Source: Caballeronia sp. GAFFF1 (GTDB lineage: Bacteria > Pseudomonadota > Gammaproteobacteria > Burkholderiales > Burkholderiaceae). Taken from it: a stretch of 64,000 nt of DNA. The stretch lies in NCBI RefSeq assembly GCF_023630705.1, contig NZ_JALQEM010000028.1, forward strand, positions 248,001-312,000, read 5' to 3'. Below are positions 32,258-40,567 of this stretch, in pieces (position 1 is the first letter of the stretch; each line of letters opens with the position of its first letter). Made by a program: the position numbers and the translations under genes. The notes below the pieces were generated by a model, which did no database searches, was not told the origin of the DNA, and worked only from the letters and a program-made list of their open reading frames with translations.

Positions 32258-32875
32258 TCAACGTTTATTTTTTATCAGCCGATGCGCTTCCCGCAGCGCA
32301 TCGACGATAGCCTGATAAGCGGCATGGCGCGTCTCCGGATCGGGCGCGCGCAATACATACGACGGGTGATACGTGGCGACGATCGCGCGCCCTTCGTGCT
32401 CGATAGGATGCCCCATCGACGCTTGCAGCTTGGCCTTCGAATCGCGCAGCACCGACTTGAGCGCGGTCGCGCCCAGTGCGACGATCACCTTCGGGTCGAT
32501 GTCGGCCGTCTCGCGGTCGATCCAGTAGTGGCACGCGTCGATCTCGCGCTGGGCCGGTGTCTTGTGCATGCGGCGCTTGCCGCGCGGTTCCCATTTGAAG
32601 TGTTTGACGGCATTCGTCACATAGACTTCCTTGCGCGCGACGCCTGCTTCTTCGAGCGCGCGGTCCAGCATGGCGCCCGCCGGACCGACGAAGGGCTTGC
32701 CTTGCAAATCTTCCTGATCGCCCGGTTGTTCGCCGACGATCATCAGCGGCGCATGGCGTGGACCGGCGCCAGGAACCGCTTGCGTTGCATCCTTGTACAG
32801 CGCGCACCGATGACAAGCGTCGAGCGTGTCCGGTGTCTGATCGGGCTCTACGCCGGGTTGCGGGGTCGTCGCCAT
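32258..32875 (-). CDS. udgX: UdgX-type uracil-DNA glycosylase
   Basis: A 205-residue iron-sulfur uracil-DNA glycosylase. Motif A is MIVGEQPGDQEDLQGKPFVG, with glutamate 49 where most family 4 enzymes have other residues, and the C-terminal motif is HPSYVLR (170-176). The diagnostic feature is the loop KRRMH (100-104) after FKWEPRG. In the characterised UdgX the KRRIH loop carries the histidine that forms a covalent bond to the abasic sugar after uracil removal; here His104 is the equivalent. Cys21, Cys24 and Cys115 are likely cluster ligands. It starts MATTPQPGVEPDQ at 32875. It removes uracil from DNA but stays attached, acting as a trap or damage marker. Isoleucine to methionine in the loop is a mild change. 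Confidence 0.88.
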   Translation of the reverse strand: MATTPQPGVEPDQTPDTLDACHRCALYKDATQAVPGAGPRHAPLMIVGEQPGDQEDLQGKPFVGPAGAMLDRALEEAGVARKEVYVTNAVKHFKWEPRGKRRMHKTPAQREIDACHYWIDRETADIDPKVIVALGATALKSVLRDSKAKLQASMGHPIEHEGRAIVATYHPSYVLRAPDPETRHAAYQAIVDALREAHRLIKNKR

Positions 32876-33062
32876 GAGGACCTTACGCGGAGGCGCTCGG
32901 TGACGAGGCCGTGGCGGCGCGCACGCGAGCAGGCTCGAACGGAATCATGGGAATGCGTTCTCCGAAACTTTCGGAAGCTGATAGCAATTGCCGAACCTTC
33001 GTCCGCAAAGGCGTGGAATGCGCGTTGCTGAACCTCTTGTACCTGAGCAAAGGAGGCTAGCG

Positions 33063-33383
33063 ATGAGTAACAACGATCGTATCGAAGGACCGGGCAGCAC
33101 TGACAAGCCGCTCGGCGATGCCGGCAGCGGAGCCACCGGCGGCGGTTCGTTCGGCAATCTTCCGGGACCGGGCGCCGCGACGGGCGGCGATCCGCATCAG
33201 GGCGTGCGCCAGCCGAATGCGGGCGAAGTCGAACCGGAGAATCGTCGTCTGGATCAGCAGCCGCATCAGACAGCGGAAGTGCCGCTTGGCTCGGGCAATC
33301 GTCCGGAACCGGCAGGAAGAGGCGGACAGGTTAGCGACGTCGCGGCATCGCCGGGACAGGACGTGCCGCCGCGCGGCAACTAG
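33063..33383 (+). CDS. Hypothetical hydrophilic glycine/proline-rich protein
   Basis: A 106-residue protein with a perfect AAAGGAGG site and ATG at 33063 (MSNNDRIEGPGSTDKPLGDA). It is almost free of hydrophobic residues; glycine, proline, glutamine and acidic residues dominate throughout, e.g. GATGGGSFGNLPGPGAATGG and later PGQDVPPRGN. This composition resembles intrinsically disordered, heat-soluble stress proteins common in Burkholderia. No family is recognised and no localisation signal is visible. Confidence 0.65.
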   Translation: MSNNDRIEGPGSTDKPLGDAGSGATGGGSFGNLPGPGAATGGDPHQGVRQPNAGEVEPENRRLDQQPHQTAEVPLGSGNRPEPAGRGGQVSDVAASPGQDVPPRGN

Positions 33384-33418
33384 TCTGCAAAGCAATAAAC
33401 GCAAGTAGCAGCGCAAAA

Positions 33419-33449
33419 GCAAAGCGGCCGCTCATCGCGGCCGCTTTGC
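33419..33449 (-). terminator. Terminator following pqqA
   Basis: GCAAAGCGGCCGC (33419-33431) and GCGGCCGCTTTGC (33437-33449) form a perfect 13-bp stem with a five-base loop. On the minus strand it lies 18 bases past the pqqA stop and runs on into TTTTG, so it should end pqqA transcription. It may also act on the opposing hydrophilic-protein transcript. Confidence 0.75.
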
Positions 33450-33467
33450 TTCATGCGGATTTGCCGA

Positions 33468-33542
33468 TCAACGCGTGGCAATGTACATCGTGATTTCAAA
33501 GCCAAAGCGCATATCGGTGAAGCTAGGGGTTTCCCACTTCAT
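33468..33542 (-). CDS. pqqA: Coenzyme PQQ precursor peptide PqqA
   Basis: A 24-codon gene starting MKWETPSFTDMRFGFEITMY behind a perfect AAGGAGG site and ending IATR. PqqA peptides of other bacteria have the same plan (MxWxxPxxTDxRFGFExTMY). Glutamate 16 and tyrosine 20, the two residues cross-linked by PqqE and converted into pyrroloquinoline quinone, are at exactly the canonical positions. No pqqB, C, D or E is nearby and its own terminator follows at once, so this is a detached or extra precursor gene. The biosynthetic enzymes must be encoded elsewhere. PQQ would serve periplasmic dehydrogenases such as the sorbosone-dehydrogenase-like protein at 30253. Confidence 0.9.
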   Translation of the reverse strand: MKWETPSFTDMRFGFEITMYIATR

Positions 33543-33709
33543 AGAGCCTCCTTGTGCATTGAGCGGCCGACGGATGCCGAGCCGTTGCGCGGTTGTTTTC
33601 CTGAGCGCGTGCAGCGAGGCGCTCAAATCGACGCTCTCTCATCCTAGCGCGACTTTGCCGGCTGCATCATTGGAAATTGCCTCGGCATTCATTTAATTTA
33701 TTTATAGCG

Positions 33710-33910
33710 TCATAGCGGCCGGGGTCGGCTTCCGGAATCGTCAGGGTTCGTACTGATCTTGTCAGGGTCGGTCGCTTCATCGCGTTCCATCATCTCGCCG
33801 GGACGCGGGATAACCCTGTCGACATCCTCGGGTGGAATATTGTTCAGTTCATTGCCACCGGGCGCGTGCGATTTGTCGCGTGTATCAGGTGCTTTTGGGG
33901 TTTCAGCCAT
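33710..33910 (-). CDS. Hypothetical hydrophilic protein, 66 residues
   Basis: A small acidic protein starting MAETPKAPDTRDKSHAPGGN at 33910 behind a GAGGC site. The sequence is rich in aspartate, glutamate, proline and arginine, with ELNNIPPEDVDRVIPRPGEM in the middle and a proline/arginine end. It appears disordered and no family is recognised. It begins 20 bases after the DUF2795 gene on the same strand and is probably co-transcribed with it. Confidence 0.55.
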   Translation of the reverse strand: MAETPKAPDTRDKSHAPGGNELNNIPPEDVDRVIPRPGEMMERDEATDPDKISTNPDDSGSRPRPL

Positions 33911-33930
33911 GAATTGCCTCGTACGATGAT

Positions 33931-34164
33931 TCATTCGGCGCGCGCCGCTTCGCGCAGCACGGCGGAGTCACTGTCGTAATTGCGGTCGGCTATCTTTCTG
34001 AGCACGGCCAGCACTTCACCGTCCGCGCCGTTACTTTTCGCCAGCGCCATCAGCTTTTCCTTGTGCATCGGATATTCCGCGCCCTTGAGCGCGCGCGCGA
34101 TGGCGTCCGGCCCCGGCTCGTCCAGATGCCGTTGGTCCTGCGACTGCGCGGGATGTTGTGACAT
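33931..34164 (-). CDS. DUF2795 domain protein
   Basis: A 77-residue protein starting MSQHPAQSQDQRHLDEPGPD at 34164 with an AAAGGAGG site. From residue 20 it matches DUF2795: ALKGAEYPMHKEKLMALAKS, then GADGEVLAVLRKIADRNYDS and a final helix. These small helical proteins are widespread in actinobacteria and Burkholderia, with a nucleic-acid-binding-like fold suggested but no known function. The divergent 78-residue gene on the right also has a strong ribosome site. Confidence 0.8.
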   Translation of the reverse strand: MSQHPAQSQDQRHLDEPGPDAIARALKGAEYPMHKEKLMALAKSNGADGEVLAVLRKIADRNYDSDSAVLREAARAE

Positions 34165-34288
34165 AGCGCCTCCTTTCCAGTTGATCTGCAACGTCTAAAG
34201 GGCAGCAACGCCCATACCCGTGCAGGCTTGTCCCGGGCGCGAGGGATGCTATGTCACCCATAACAAACGTCAGAAGGAGGACACGCGC

Positions 34289-34525
34289 ATGACTATTTCC
34301 GCGGAGCGACTCTCCGATACCGAGATCAAGGTCGAAGAGACCATCTATACGTTCGATGGCAAAGACACAGCAGACGCGTTTCAGCAATGTCTGGGAAGCG
34401 ACACGCTCGACACCTGCATGCGCCATCACGCGCCTGTCTCCACGCGCGCCGCGACGACGACAGGCGGTCCGGCAGAGGGCGAGCCGGGCAGCATCATTTC
34501 GCCGTCGCTCGGCGGCATGCCCTGA
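34289..34525 (+). CDS. Hypothetical protein, 78 residues
   Basis: It starts MTISAERLSDTEIKVEETIY at 34289 behind AGAAGGAGG. Residues 1-48 look like a small folded domain (TIYTFDGKDTADAFQQCLGS, with cysteines at about 34 and 43), followed by a threonine/glycine-rich flexible tail ending SIISPSLGGMP. No signal peptide or known family is seen. It converges on the large GGDEF/EAL gene 13 bases away. Confidence 0.65.
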   Translation: MTISAERLSDTEIKVEETIYTFDGKDTADAFQQCLGSDTLDTCMRHHAPVSTRAATTTGGPAEGEPGSIISPSLGGMP

Positions 34526-34538
34526 TCGCCTGTCGCGA

Positions 34539-37415
34539 TCAGAGCAGCGAGTGCGTCGTCGAGCGCGGCGCGAGCGATTCGCGCGTCAAGGCTTCGAGCG
34601 GCAATGGCTTGTCGAAGAAATAGCCTTGCGCCTGCGCGGCGCCCATGTCGCGCAGGACCGCGAGGGTTGCCGCGTCTTCGACGCCTTCGGCGACGAGCGT
34701 CAGGTCGAGTGATTCGGCCATGCGCACGATCGCCCGCACGATAGCGCGGCTGCGCGGGCTGCGCGTCAGTTCGAGAATGAAGGACTTGTCGATCTTCAGG
34801 CCGCTGAACTGATATTGGTGCACGTAACTGAGCGACGAGAAGCCCGAGCCGAAATCGTCGAGCACGACTGACATGCCGTTATCCGCCAGCCGCTGCATCG
34901 TACGCCGCGCGAGATCCGGTTCGGCGACGAGCGCGCCCTCGGTCAATTCGAGGCACACGCGCGACGGCGACACGCGATAGCGCCGCAATAGCGCGAGCAC
35001 GTCGTCGGCGAACTCGGGACGCGTCATGCTATAGCTCGAACAGTTCACGTGGACCGGCGGCCAGTGGACGAAACGCTCGTTCGAGAGAATGGCCGCGACG
35101 CGTTCGAGCATGTAGAGATCGAGTCGGCCGATGAGCCGCAGTCCTTCCACCGCAGGCAGGAATTCCCCCGGCCCCACGATGCGTCCATCCGCCTGCCGCC
35201 AGCGAATCAGTGCTTCGAGCGCCACCACTTCACCGCTTTTCACGTCGACGATCGGCTGGAAATAGGGCAGCAATTCATCGTCGCGTTTCATTGCATTGCG
35301 CAACGCGCCTTCGCGTTCCACCTGATCGGACACTTGCCGGCGCAATTCCTGATTGAACACGACGAAGCTGTCGCGTCCCGCGTTTTTCACGCGATACATC
35401 GCGGTATCGGCGTCGCGCAGGAGATCGGCGGGCTCGGTATGAAACTGACTGTCCGCGCTGACGATGCCGATACTGCACGACGAAAACACCACGTGCTCTT
35501 CGATATGAAACGGCAGATCGAAGGCCGCGAGAATGCGCTTCGCGATGGAGACGGCATCCTGAATGACCGCATTCGGCGAAAGAATGGCGAACTCGTCGCC
35601 GCCCAGACGCGCGAGCAGATCCGAGGCGCGCACGCAGGCGCCGAGTCGCGCGGCGGCCTGCACGAGCAGCATGTCGCCGAAATGATGACCGAGGCTGTCG
35701 TTCACGACCTTGAAGCGGTCGAGGTCGATGAACATCACTGAAAGATCGTGCCCGCGCGCCCGATAGTCGTTCCACGCGCCCTGAAGCCGCTGCATCAGAT
35801 AGCTTCGGTTAGGCAAGCCCGTGAGCGAGTCATGCGAATTCTCATGAACGAGGCGCGCATTCACCTGGTCGAGTTCGCGCGTGCGCGCCTGCACGCGCGC
35901 TTCGAGTTCGAGATTCGCGGCGTGCAACGCTTCGGCGTCGCGACGGCGCGAGAGAGCCGTGTCGATATGGCGCGACACGAAGGTCAGCAGTTCCTGATCG
36001 CGCAGCGAGTAACGGACGAGCGGCGAATAGCTTTGCACGGCCAGCACGCCGCGCACGACATCGCCGTCGAAAAGCGGAATGCCGAGCCACGAGCGCAGCC
36101 GCACCGAATCGCTGTCTGCCTCGAACGCGCCTTCGCTGATGAGCCGCACCGCTTCCTGATGATCGATCAGCCGCGGGCGACGCTCGCGGATCACGTATTC
36201 CGTCAACCCGCGCCGGCCGCGTCGCGGATCGGGGCGTTCGTGCACGATCTCGTCCACGTAATACGGGAACGACACCTCGTCGGTTTCCGTCTCGTACAGC
36301 GCGATATAGAAGTTGCGCGCATACAGCAGTTCGCCGACGATGCCGTGCAGACTGCGAAAGAACTCCATCGTGTCGCCGGGCCGGCTCGACAGTTCCGCGA
36401 TCTGATAGAGCGCCGCCTGAAGATGCTCGGAGCGCTCGCGCTCCGCAATGCCATGACGCAGCGCGGCGTTCAGTTGCGACAGTTCGGACGTGCGGCGCGC
36501 GACCTTTTCTTCGAGATCCGCGCGATGCAGGATGCGGTCGAGCGCCATCGCGACATGCCGTGCCACCACGAGAAAAAGCGCGCGATCTTCCGCCGTATAG
36601 ATGCGCGATACGTCGTAGACCTGCATCGCGAGCATGCCGAACACTTCGTCGGACGCGTTCTTCAGCGGCGCGCCCATCCAGAACTCGGGGCGGTCGCCCA
36701 GGCAGTAGAAGCGTCCTTCGCGCTCTGCCGCGGTAATGTCCGCCGTGGTCACGAAGAGCGGCTTGCCGCTCGTCAGCACGCGGCCTGTCATCGAGAGATG
36801 ATCGGGGTCGAGAATATCGAAGTTGTCGGCCTCGACGACGTCCTTGTCGATCACGTCCACGTAATACGGGTACGTAATCTTGCCGGTCTTGCGGTCGTAC
36901 AGCGCGAGATAAAAGTTTTCCGCGTCGATCAGCGTGCCGAGGCGCTCGTGCACGCAGCGCAGAAACCCGGCGCGGTCCGGCACCGAACTCGCCAGATAGG
37001 CAATTTCGTACAGCACGCGCTGCGTGAGCTGCGCGCGCGCGAGGGCGTCGGACTGCACCCGCTCGCCCAGTCGCCGCGCGAGCTCGGCGAGATCGGCGTC
37101 GTCGCGTTGCGCGAGCGGCGCGAGCAGCCAGCCGAGCACGCCTTCGCCGCGGCCCGTCGGCCAGCGGTGCCAGCCATGCGCGGCGCACAGGCCCTCCAGC
37201 CGCTCCTCGGGGATGCTGCGCGGCCAGACGAGCGGGGCGTCGCCACGGCGCGCGAGATGCAATTGCTCACCCGCGCGATACCACGCCCACGCCTGCCCGC
37301 AGCCCATCGCGGCGGCGTCGCGCAGCAACGCTTCGATCGAGTCGGCATCGGGCACGTCGGTTCCGGGCGCGCCGGGCGTCGAAACGGGCGCGTTGTACGC
37401 GGAAAACACACTCAT
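34539..37415 (-). CDS. GAF-GAF-GGDEF-EAL cyclic-di-GMP turnover protein
   Basis: A 958-residue cytoplasmic protein that can make and break cyclic di-GMP. Two related GAF domains (about 130-300 and 340-500; both contain a YPYYVD or FPYYVDEIV block) are joined by a predicted coiled coil. The GGDEF domain (about 530-690) has the intact catalytic LARLGGDEFAIL, with the inhibitory I-site RASD five residues before it. The EAL domain (about 705-945) keeps ALEALIRW, VNCSS, LELTEG, VLDDFGSG, LKIDKSF, VAEGVED and AQGYFF, i.e. all usual metal and catalytic residues. Both activities are therefore plausible, gated by a small ligand or redox signal at the GAFs. No transmembrane segment is present. It stands alone. 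Confidence 0.92.
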   Translation of the reverse strand: MSVFSAYNAPVSTPGAPGTDVPDADSIEALLRDAAAMGCGQAWAWYRAGEQLHLARRGDAPLVWPRSIPEERLEGLCAAHGWHRWPTGRGEGVLGWLLAPLAQRDDADLAELARRLGERVQSDALARAQLTQRVLYEIAYLASSVPDRAGFLRCVHERLGTLIDAENFYLALYDRKTGKITYPYYVDVIDKDVVEADNFDILDPDHLSMTGRVLTSGKPLFVTTADITAAEREGRFYCLGDRPEFWMGAPLKNASDEVFGMLAMQVYDVSRIYTAEDRALFLVVARHVAMALDRILHRADLEEKVARRTSELSQLNAALRHGIAERERSEHLQAALYQIAELSSRPGDTMEFFRSLHGIVGELLYARNFYIALYETETDEVSFPYYVDEIVHERPDPRRGRRGLTEYVIRERRPRLIDHQEAVRLISEGAFEADSDSVRLRSWLGIPLFDGDVVRGVLAVQSYSPLVRYSLRDQELLTFVSRHIDTALSRRRDAEALHAANLELEARVQARTRELDQVNARLVHENSHDSLTGLPNRSYLMQRLQGAWNDYRARGHDLSVMFIDLDRFKVVNDSLGHHFGDMLLVQAAARLGACVRASDLLARLGGDEFAILSPNAVIQDAVSIAKRILAAFDLPFHIEEHVVFSSCSIGIVSADSQFHTEPADLLRDADTAMYRVKNAGRDSFVVFNQELRRQVSDQVEREGALRNAMKRDDELLPYFQPIVDVKSGEVVALEALIRWRQADGRIVGPGEFLPAVEGLRLIGRLDLYMLERVAAILSNERFVHWPPVHVNCSSYSMTRPEFADDVLALLRRYRVSPSRVCLELTEGALVAEPDLARRTMQRLADNGMSVVLDDFGSGFSSLSYVHQYQFSGLKIDKSFILELTRSPRSRAIVRAIVRMAESLDLTLVAEGVEDAATLAVLRDMGAAQAQGYFFDKPLPLEALTRESLAPRSTTHSLL

Positions 37416-37551
37416 CGGCGCTCCAGGCCATTCGGATTTCGTTGACCGCCGAGCCGGCGGTCCGCACTTTTTCGAGCATTCGCTCTTACCGGGCTAACGG
37501 CAGCCAGCATACAGGCTTGAGCTTCACCGAAAAAAATCGTGCAAAAGCTCG

Positions 37552-38550
37552 TCAGCCAGCGGACGCGCCGCTTGCTGCAAAACGTTCGCGGTAAGCCTGC
37601 GGCGACACGCCGAGCGAGCGCAGGAAGCCGCGCCGCATGGTTTCCTCGGTGCCGAAGCCGCAACGCGCCGCCACGCGCTTGACGGGCAGCGCGGTATCGC
37701 CCAGAAGACGCCGCGCGGCTTCCAGCCGCATCCGTTCGATGGAGCGCGCCGGCGTCACGCCGGTTTGCGCGCGGTAATGGCGCACGAAGCTGCGCTCGCT
37801 CATGCCGACGCGCGCGGCGAGCGTCGCCACGGAGAGATCCGCCGCCAGATTCTCGGCGATCCACGCGTGGAGCTCGCCGAAGCGGTCGCCCGCTTTCTGC
37901 AACGACAGCGCGGCGCTGAACTGCGCCTGCCCGCCGGGACGCTTCAGGAACACGACAAGATGACGCGCCACGTCGAGCGCGAGCGCGCGCCCGAGATCTT
38001 CTTCGACGAGCGCCAGCGCCAGATCGATGCCCGCCGTCACGCCGGCCGACGTCCAGACAGCGCCGTCGCGAATGAAGATGGGATCCGACTCCACGCGCAC
38101 AGCCGGAAAGCGCGCGGCAAGCTCGTCGCAGCGGGTCCAGTGCGTGACGGCGCGGCGCTCGTTCAGCAGGCCCGCTGCCGCGAGCAGAAACGCGCCGGTA
38201 CATACGGACGCCGTGCGGCGCGCGTGCCTCGCGCGCTCGCGCAGCCAGTCGACGAGCGCCGTGTCGCGCACCGCGCCGTGCACGCCCCAGCCGCCAGCGA
38301 CGATCAGCGTGTCGCACGGCGCGTCGGCCGCCGGCAGCGGATGGCCGACGAGGCCGAGGCCCGCCGAAGCCGTCGCCGCCGCGCCGGGCATGACCACCCG
38401 CGCGCGGTACGGCCGCGGCATGCCCGCCGCCACGGCCAGCTCGTTCGCAGACGCGAACACTTGCAGCGGCCCGGCGACATCGAGCAGTTGCACGTCTGGA
38501 AAGGCGAGTACGTCGACGTCGCGCGGCGTCGGATCGGTTGGGCGGCTCAT
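37552..38550 (-). CDS. GlxA-type AraC family regulator
   Basis: A 332-residue regulator. The N-terminal DJ-1/PfpI-like domain (about 10-185) includes VDVLAFPDVQLLDVAGPLQV and the nucleophile-elbow-like SVCTGAFLLAAAGLLNERRA. The C-terminal AraC DNA-binding domain (about 225-330) has two helix-turn-helices, with VATLAARVGMSERSFVRHYR and VAARCGFGTEETMRRGFLRS. The start MSRPTDPTPRD at 38550 is chosen because upstream in-frame codons lack conservation. It diverges from a DJ-1/PfpI isonitrile-hydratase-like gene with a 91-base gap, so it very likely controls it. The ligand is unknown. Confidence 0.9.
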   Translation of the reverse strand: MSRPTDPTPRDVDVLAFPDVQLLDVAGPLQVFASANELAVAAGMPRPYRARVVMPGAAATASAGLGLVGHPLPAADAPCDTLIVAGGWGVHGAVRDTALVDWLRERARHARRTASVCTGAFLLAAAGLLNERRAVTHWTRCDELAARFPAVRVESDPIFIRDGAVWTSAGVTAGIDLALALVEEDLGRALALDVARHLVVFLKRPGGQAQFSAALSLQKAGDRFGELHAWIAENLAADLSVATLAARVGMSERSFVRHYRAQTGVTPARSIERMRLEAARRLLGDTALPVKRVAARCGFGTEETMRRGFLRSLGVSPQAYRERFAASGASAG

Positions 38551-38641
38551 GGTGGCGTAAAACGTGGGCTGGCTGTCGATTTCGCCATAGCGTAGCCGGG
38601 TAGCATGGGTTCGTCCACTCACATCGACCAAGGAGAAAGCG

Positions 38642-39331
38642 ATGACCTTGCACATCGGCCTGTTGCTGTTTCCGGGCGTGCAGCAACTCGACATGACCGG
38701 CCCCTACGACGTCTTCGCGCACATGCCCGGCGCCGAGGTTCACCTCATCTGGAAGACGCGCGAGCCAGTGCGATCGACGGCGGGCATGGTGCTCACGCCG
38801 GACACGACATTCGCAGACTGCCCCGCGCTCGACGTGTTGTGCGTGCCCGGCGGCGGCGGCGTCGGCGCGCTGATGGAGGACGACGAGACGCTCGCTTTCC
38901 TGCGCCGGCAAGCGTCGGGCGCGCGCTATGTGACATCGGTATGCACGGGCGCGCTCGTGCTCGGCGCGGCCGGGTTGCTCCGCGGCAAGCGCGCGACGAC
39001 GCATTGGGCGTATCACGCGCTGCTCGGCGAACTCGGCGCGAGTCCGGTGCGCGGGCGCGTGGTGCGCGACGGCAACGTGCTGACGGGCGGCGGGATTACG
39101 GCGGGTATCGACTTCGCGTTGACGCTCGCGGCGGAACTCATCGGCGAGCAGGGCGCGAAGGCGATCCAGCTCGCAATGGAATACGCGCCCGCGCCACCTT
39201 TCGATGCAGGCGATCCTGACCGCGCAAGCCGAGATGTGGTCGAGATGGTGCGACAGCACGAGGCTGCGTCGCTGGCGGCGCGCCGCGAGATCACTCAGCG
39301 CGTCGCGCAACTGCTCAATGCGAGCGCATAA
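38642..39331 (+). CDS. DJ-1/PfpI family protein, isonitrile hydratase-like
   Basis: A 229-residue DJ-1/PfpI-fold enzyme starting MTLHIGLLLFPGVQQLDMTG. The likely nucleophile cysteine is in RYVTSVCTGALVLGAAGLLR, preceded by VLCVPGGGGVGALMEDDETL and followed by RATTHWAYHALL and NVLTGGGITAGIDFALTLAA. This layout and length match bacterial isonitrile hydratase (InhA), which hydrates isonitriles to N-substituted formamides with an active-site cysteine; other amidase-like reactions are possible. An AAGGAGAAAGCG site precedes the ATG. The adjacent GlxA-type regulator shares the same fold, probably from a common ancestor. Confidence 0.87.
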   Translation: MTLHIGLLLFPGVQQLDMTGPYDVFAHMPGAEVHLIWKTREPVRSTAGMVLTPDTTFADCPALDVLCVPGGGGVGALMEDDETLAFLRRQASGARYVTSVCTGALVLGAAGLLRGKRATTHWAYHALLGELGASPVRGRVVRDGNVLTGGGITAGIDFALTLAAELIGEQGAKAIQLAMEYAPAPPFDAGDPDRASRDVVEMVRQHEAASLAARREITQRVAQLLNASA

Positions 39332-39334
39332 GGG

Positions 39335-39754
39335 CTAGAAGCGCTTCTGCATGAAGTAGCGCGACCGTTCGCCGTGGAAGCCCGGCAGCTCGCCGAATGT
39401 CTGATAGCCGCAGCGCGCGTAGAGATCGCGCGCCTGCGGATTGAGCGTATCCAGCCACGCGCCGCCGCAGCCGCGCTTTTTCGCTTCCGCTTCCGCCGCT
39501 TCGAGAGCGCGCGTGGCGAGGCCGCGGCCGCGCGCGTCCTCGCGTATCCAGAGCCATTTGACGAAGAGCCAGTTCCACGCGGTGAAGCCCGCGAGTCCGC
39601 CGACAAACGCGTCGTCCACATAGAGCGACACGGCGAGTTCCCGGTGCCCGCTCGGTCCGAGCTGCGCCGCATTGAACGCGGCGAGCCCGCCCGCGACTTC
39701 GTCTTCGAACGAGTCGTCGATCCAGTCGGTGACGGACACGCTCACGTCGCCCAT
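39335..39754 (-). CDS. GNAT family N-acetyltransferase
   Basis: A 139-residue single-domain GNAT starting MGDVSVSVTDWIDDSFEDEV. The acetyl-CoA binding motif A is WLFVKWLWIREDARGRGLAT (R-G-R-G-L-A), followed by RALEAAEAEAKKRGCGGAWL and the terminal strand YARCGYQTFGELPGFH. It transfers an acetyl group to an unknown amine or peptide in the cytoplasm. Its start is one base after the stop of the binding-protein-like gene upstream, so the two are translated from one message. The C terminus converges on the hydratase gene. Confidence 0.87.
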   Translation of the reverse strand: MGDVSVSVTDWIDDSFEDEVAGGLAAFNAAQLGPSGHRELAVSLYVDDAFVGGLAGFTAWNWLFVKWLWIREDARGRGLATRALEAAEAEAKKRGCGGAWLDTLNPQARDLYARCGYQTFGELPGFHGERSRYFMQKRF

Positions 39755-39755
39755 G

Positions 39756-40493
39756 TCAGACGCTCGCGGCCGGCGCGACGGATGCGCCCTTGATTCCATG
39801 CCGCGCCAGTGCTTCGCCGACGAAACCAGAGCGCTTCACGTCTTCGACGAATTCGCGCAGCATGTCGGCGGCTGCTTCGCCGCGCGATTTCGGCAAGCCC
39901 ATCGCCTGCTGAATCACCATGAAGCGTTCGTTCAAGAGACGCAGGCCGGGCGCGCGCGCGGCATCAGCTTCGAGTTGCTGCTTGACGCCCGCAGCCACTT
40001 CGATCCCGTCGCGCAGGAAGGTCTCGACGACCGCTTGCGACGACGCCGCGCGAACGATCTGCGCATGCCTGATCTCGCGCGTGAGAAAAAGGTCATACGC
40101 GCTGCCCTTGCCGACGACGATGCGATTGCCCGCGCGGTCCACTTCGTCGTTGCGCGTCAACGGCGAGTCGTCGCGCACGAGGTAGAAGCCTTCGATCAAC
40201 ACGTAAGGCGCAGTGAAGGCAATGCCTGCGCCGCGCGACGGATCGATCGCGAAGAAGCCGATGTCGGCCGCTTCGTTCGTGACGGTCTCCACCGATTTCG
40301 CCGCGGTGTCGAAAGCCGCGAACGCGACGTCCACGCCGAGCCGCGACGCCAGTTCTCGCGCGAGATCGACCGATACGCCGCCGGGCTCGCCTTCAGCATC
40401 GCGGTGGGCAAGAATGGGATTGCCCAGATTGAGGGATGCGCGCAGCACGCCTGTCGGCGCGATGGCTTGCAGCAAGGTCGAAGAAAGAGTCAT
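39756..40493 (-). CDS. Extracytoplasmic solute-binding-fold protein lacking a signal peptide
   Basis: A 245-residue type 3 substrate-binding-protein domain: IAPTGVLRASLNLGNPILAH, GVSVDLARELASRLGVDVAF, ADIGFFAIDPSRGAGIAFTA and GKGSAYDLFLTREIRHAQIV follow the amino-acid binding family. The protein begins MTLSSTLLQAIAPTGVL with no hydrophobic leader, and longer in-frame starts (ATGs at 40577 and nearby) do not add one. It should thus be cytoplasmic, unlike true ABC binding proteins. No permease is nearby; a GNAT follows by one base. It may act as a cytoplasmic amino-acid or amine sensor or feed the acetyltransferase, which is speculation. Confidence 0.78.
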   Translation of the reverse strand: MTLSSTLLQAIAPTGVLRASLNLGNPILAHRDAEGEPGGVSVDLARELASRLGVDVAFAAFDTAAKSVETVTNEAADIGFFAIDPSRGAGIAFTAPYVLIEGFYLVRDDSPLTRNDEVDRAGNRIVVGKGSAYDLFLTREIRHAQIVRAASSQAVVETFLRDGIEVAAGVKQQLEADAARAPGLRLLNERFMVIQQAMGLPKSRGEAAADMLREFVEDVKRSGFVGEALARHGIKGASVAPAASV

Positions 40494-40567
40494 GGCATCG
40501 TGCGCCTCATGTTGCATGAGCATGCAGAATACGCGAACCGTGACCACGCTTGCAAAAGGATACCGCC

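Noticed and set aside
37444..37462. Terminator hairpin GACCGCCG/CGGCGGTC between the GGDEF/EAL and GlxA genes
   Set aside because: A T-rich stretch follows only on the plus strand, where no gene ends; on the minus strand, where the GlxA gene ends, there is no T tract.
37412..39310. 632-codon minus-strand frame spanning the GlxA regulator and the hydratase gene
   Set aside because: It overlaps two clear genes in other frames and strands and has no recognisable domain.
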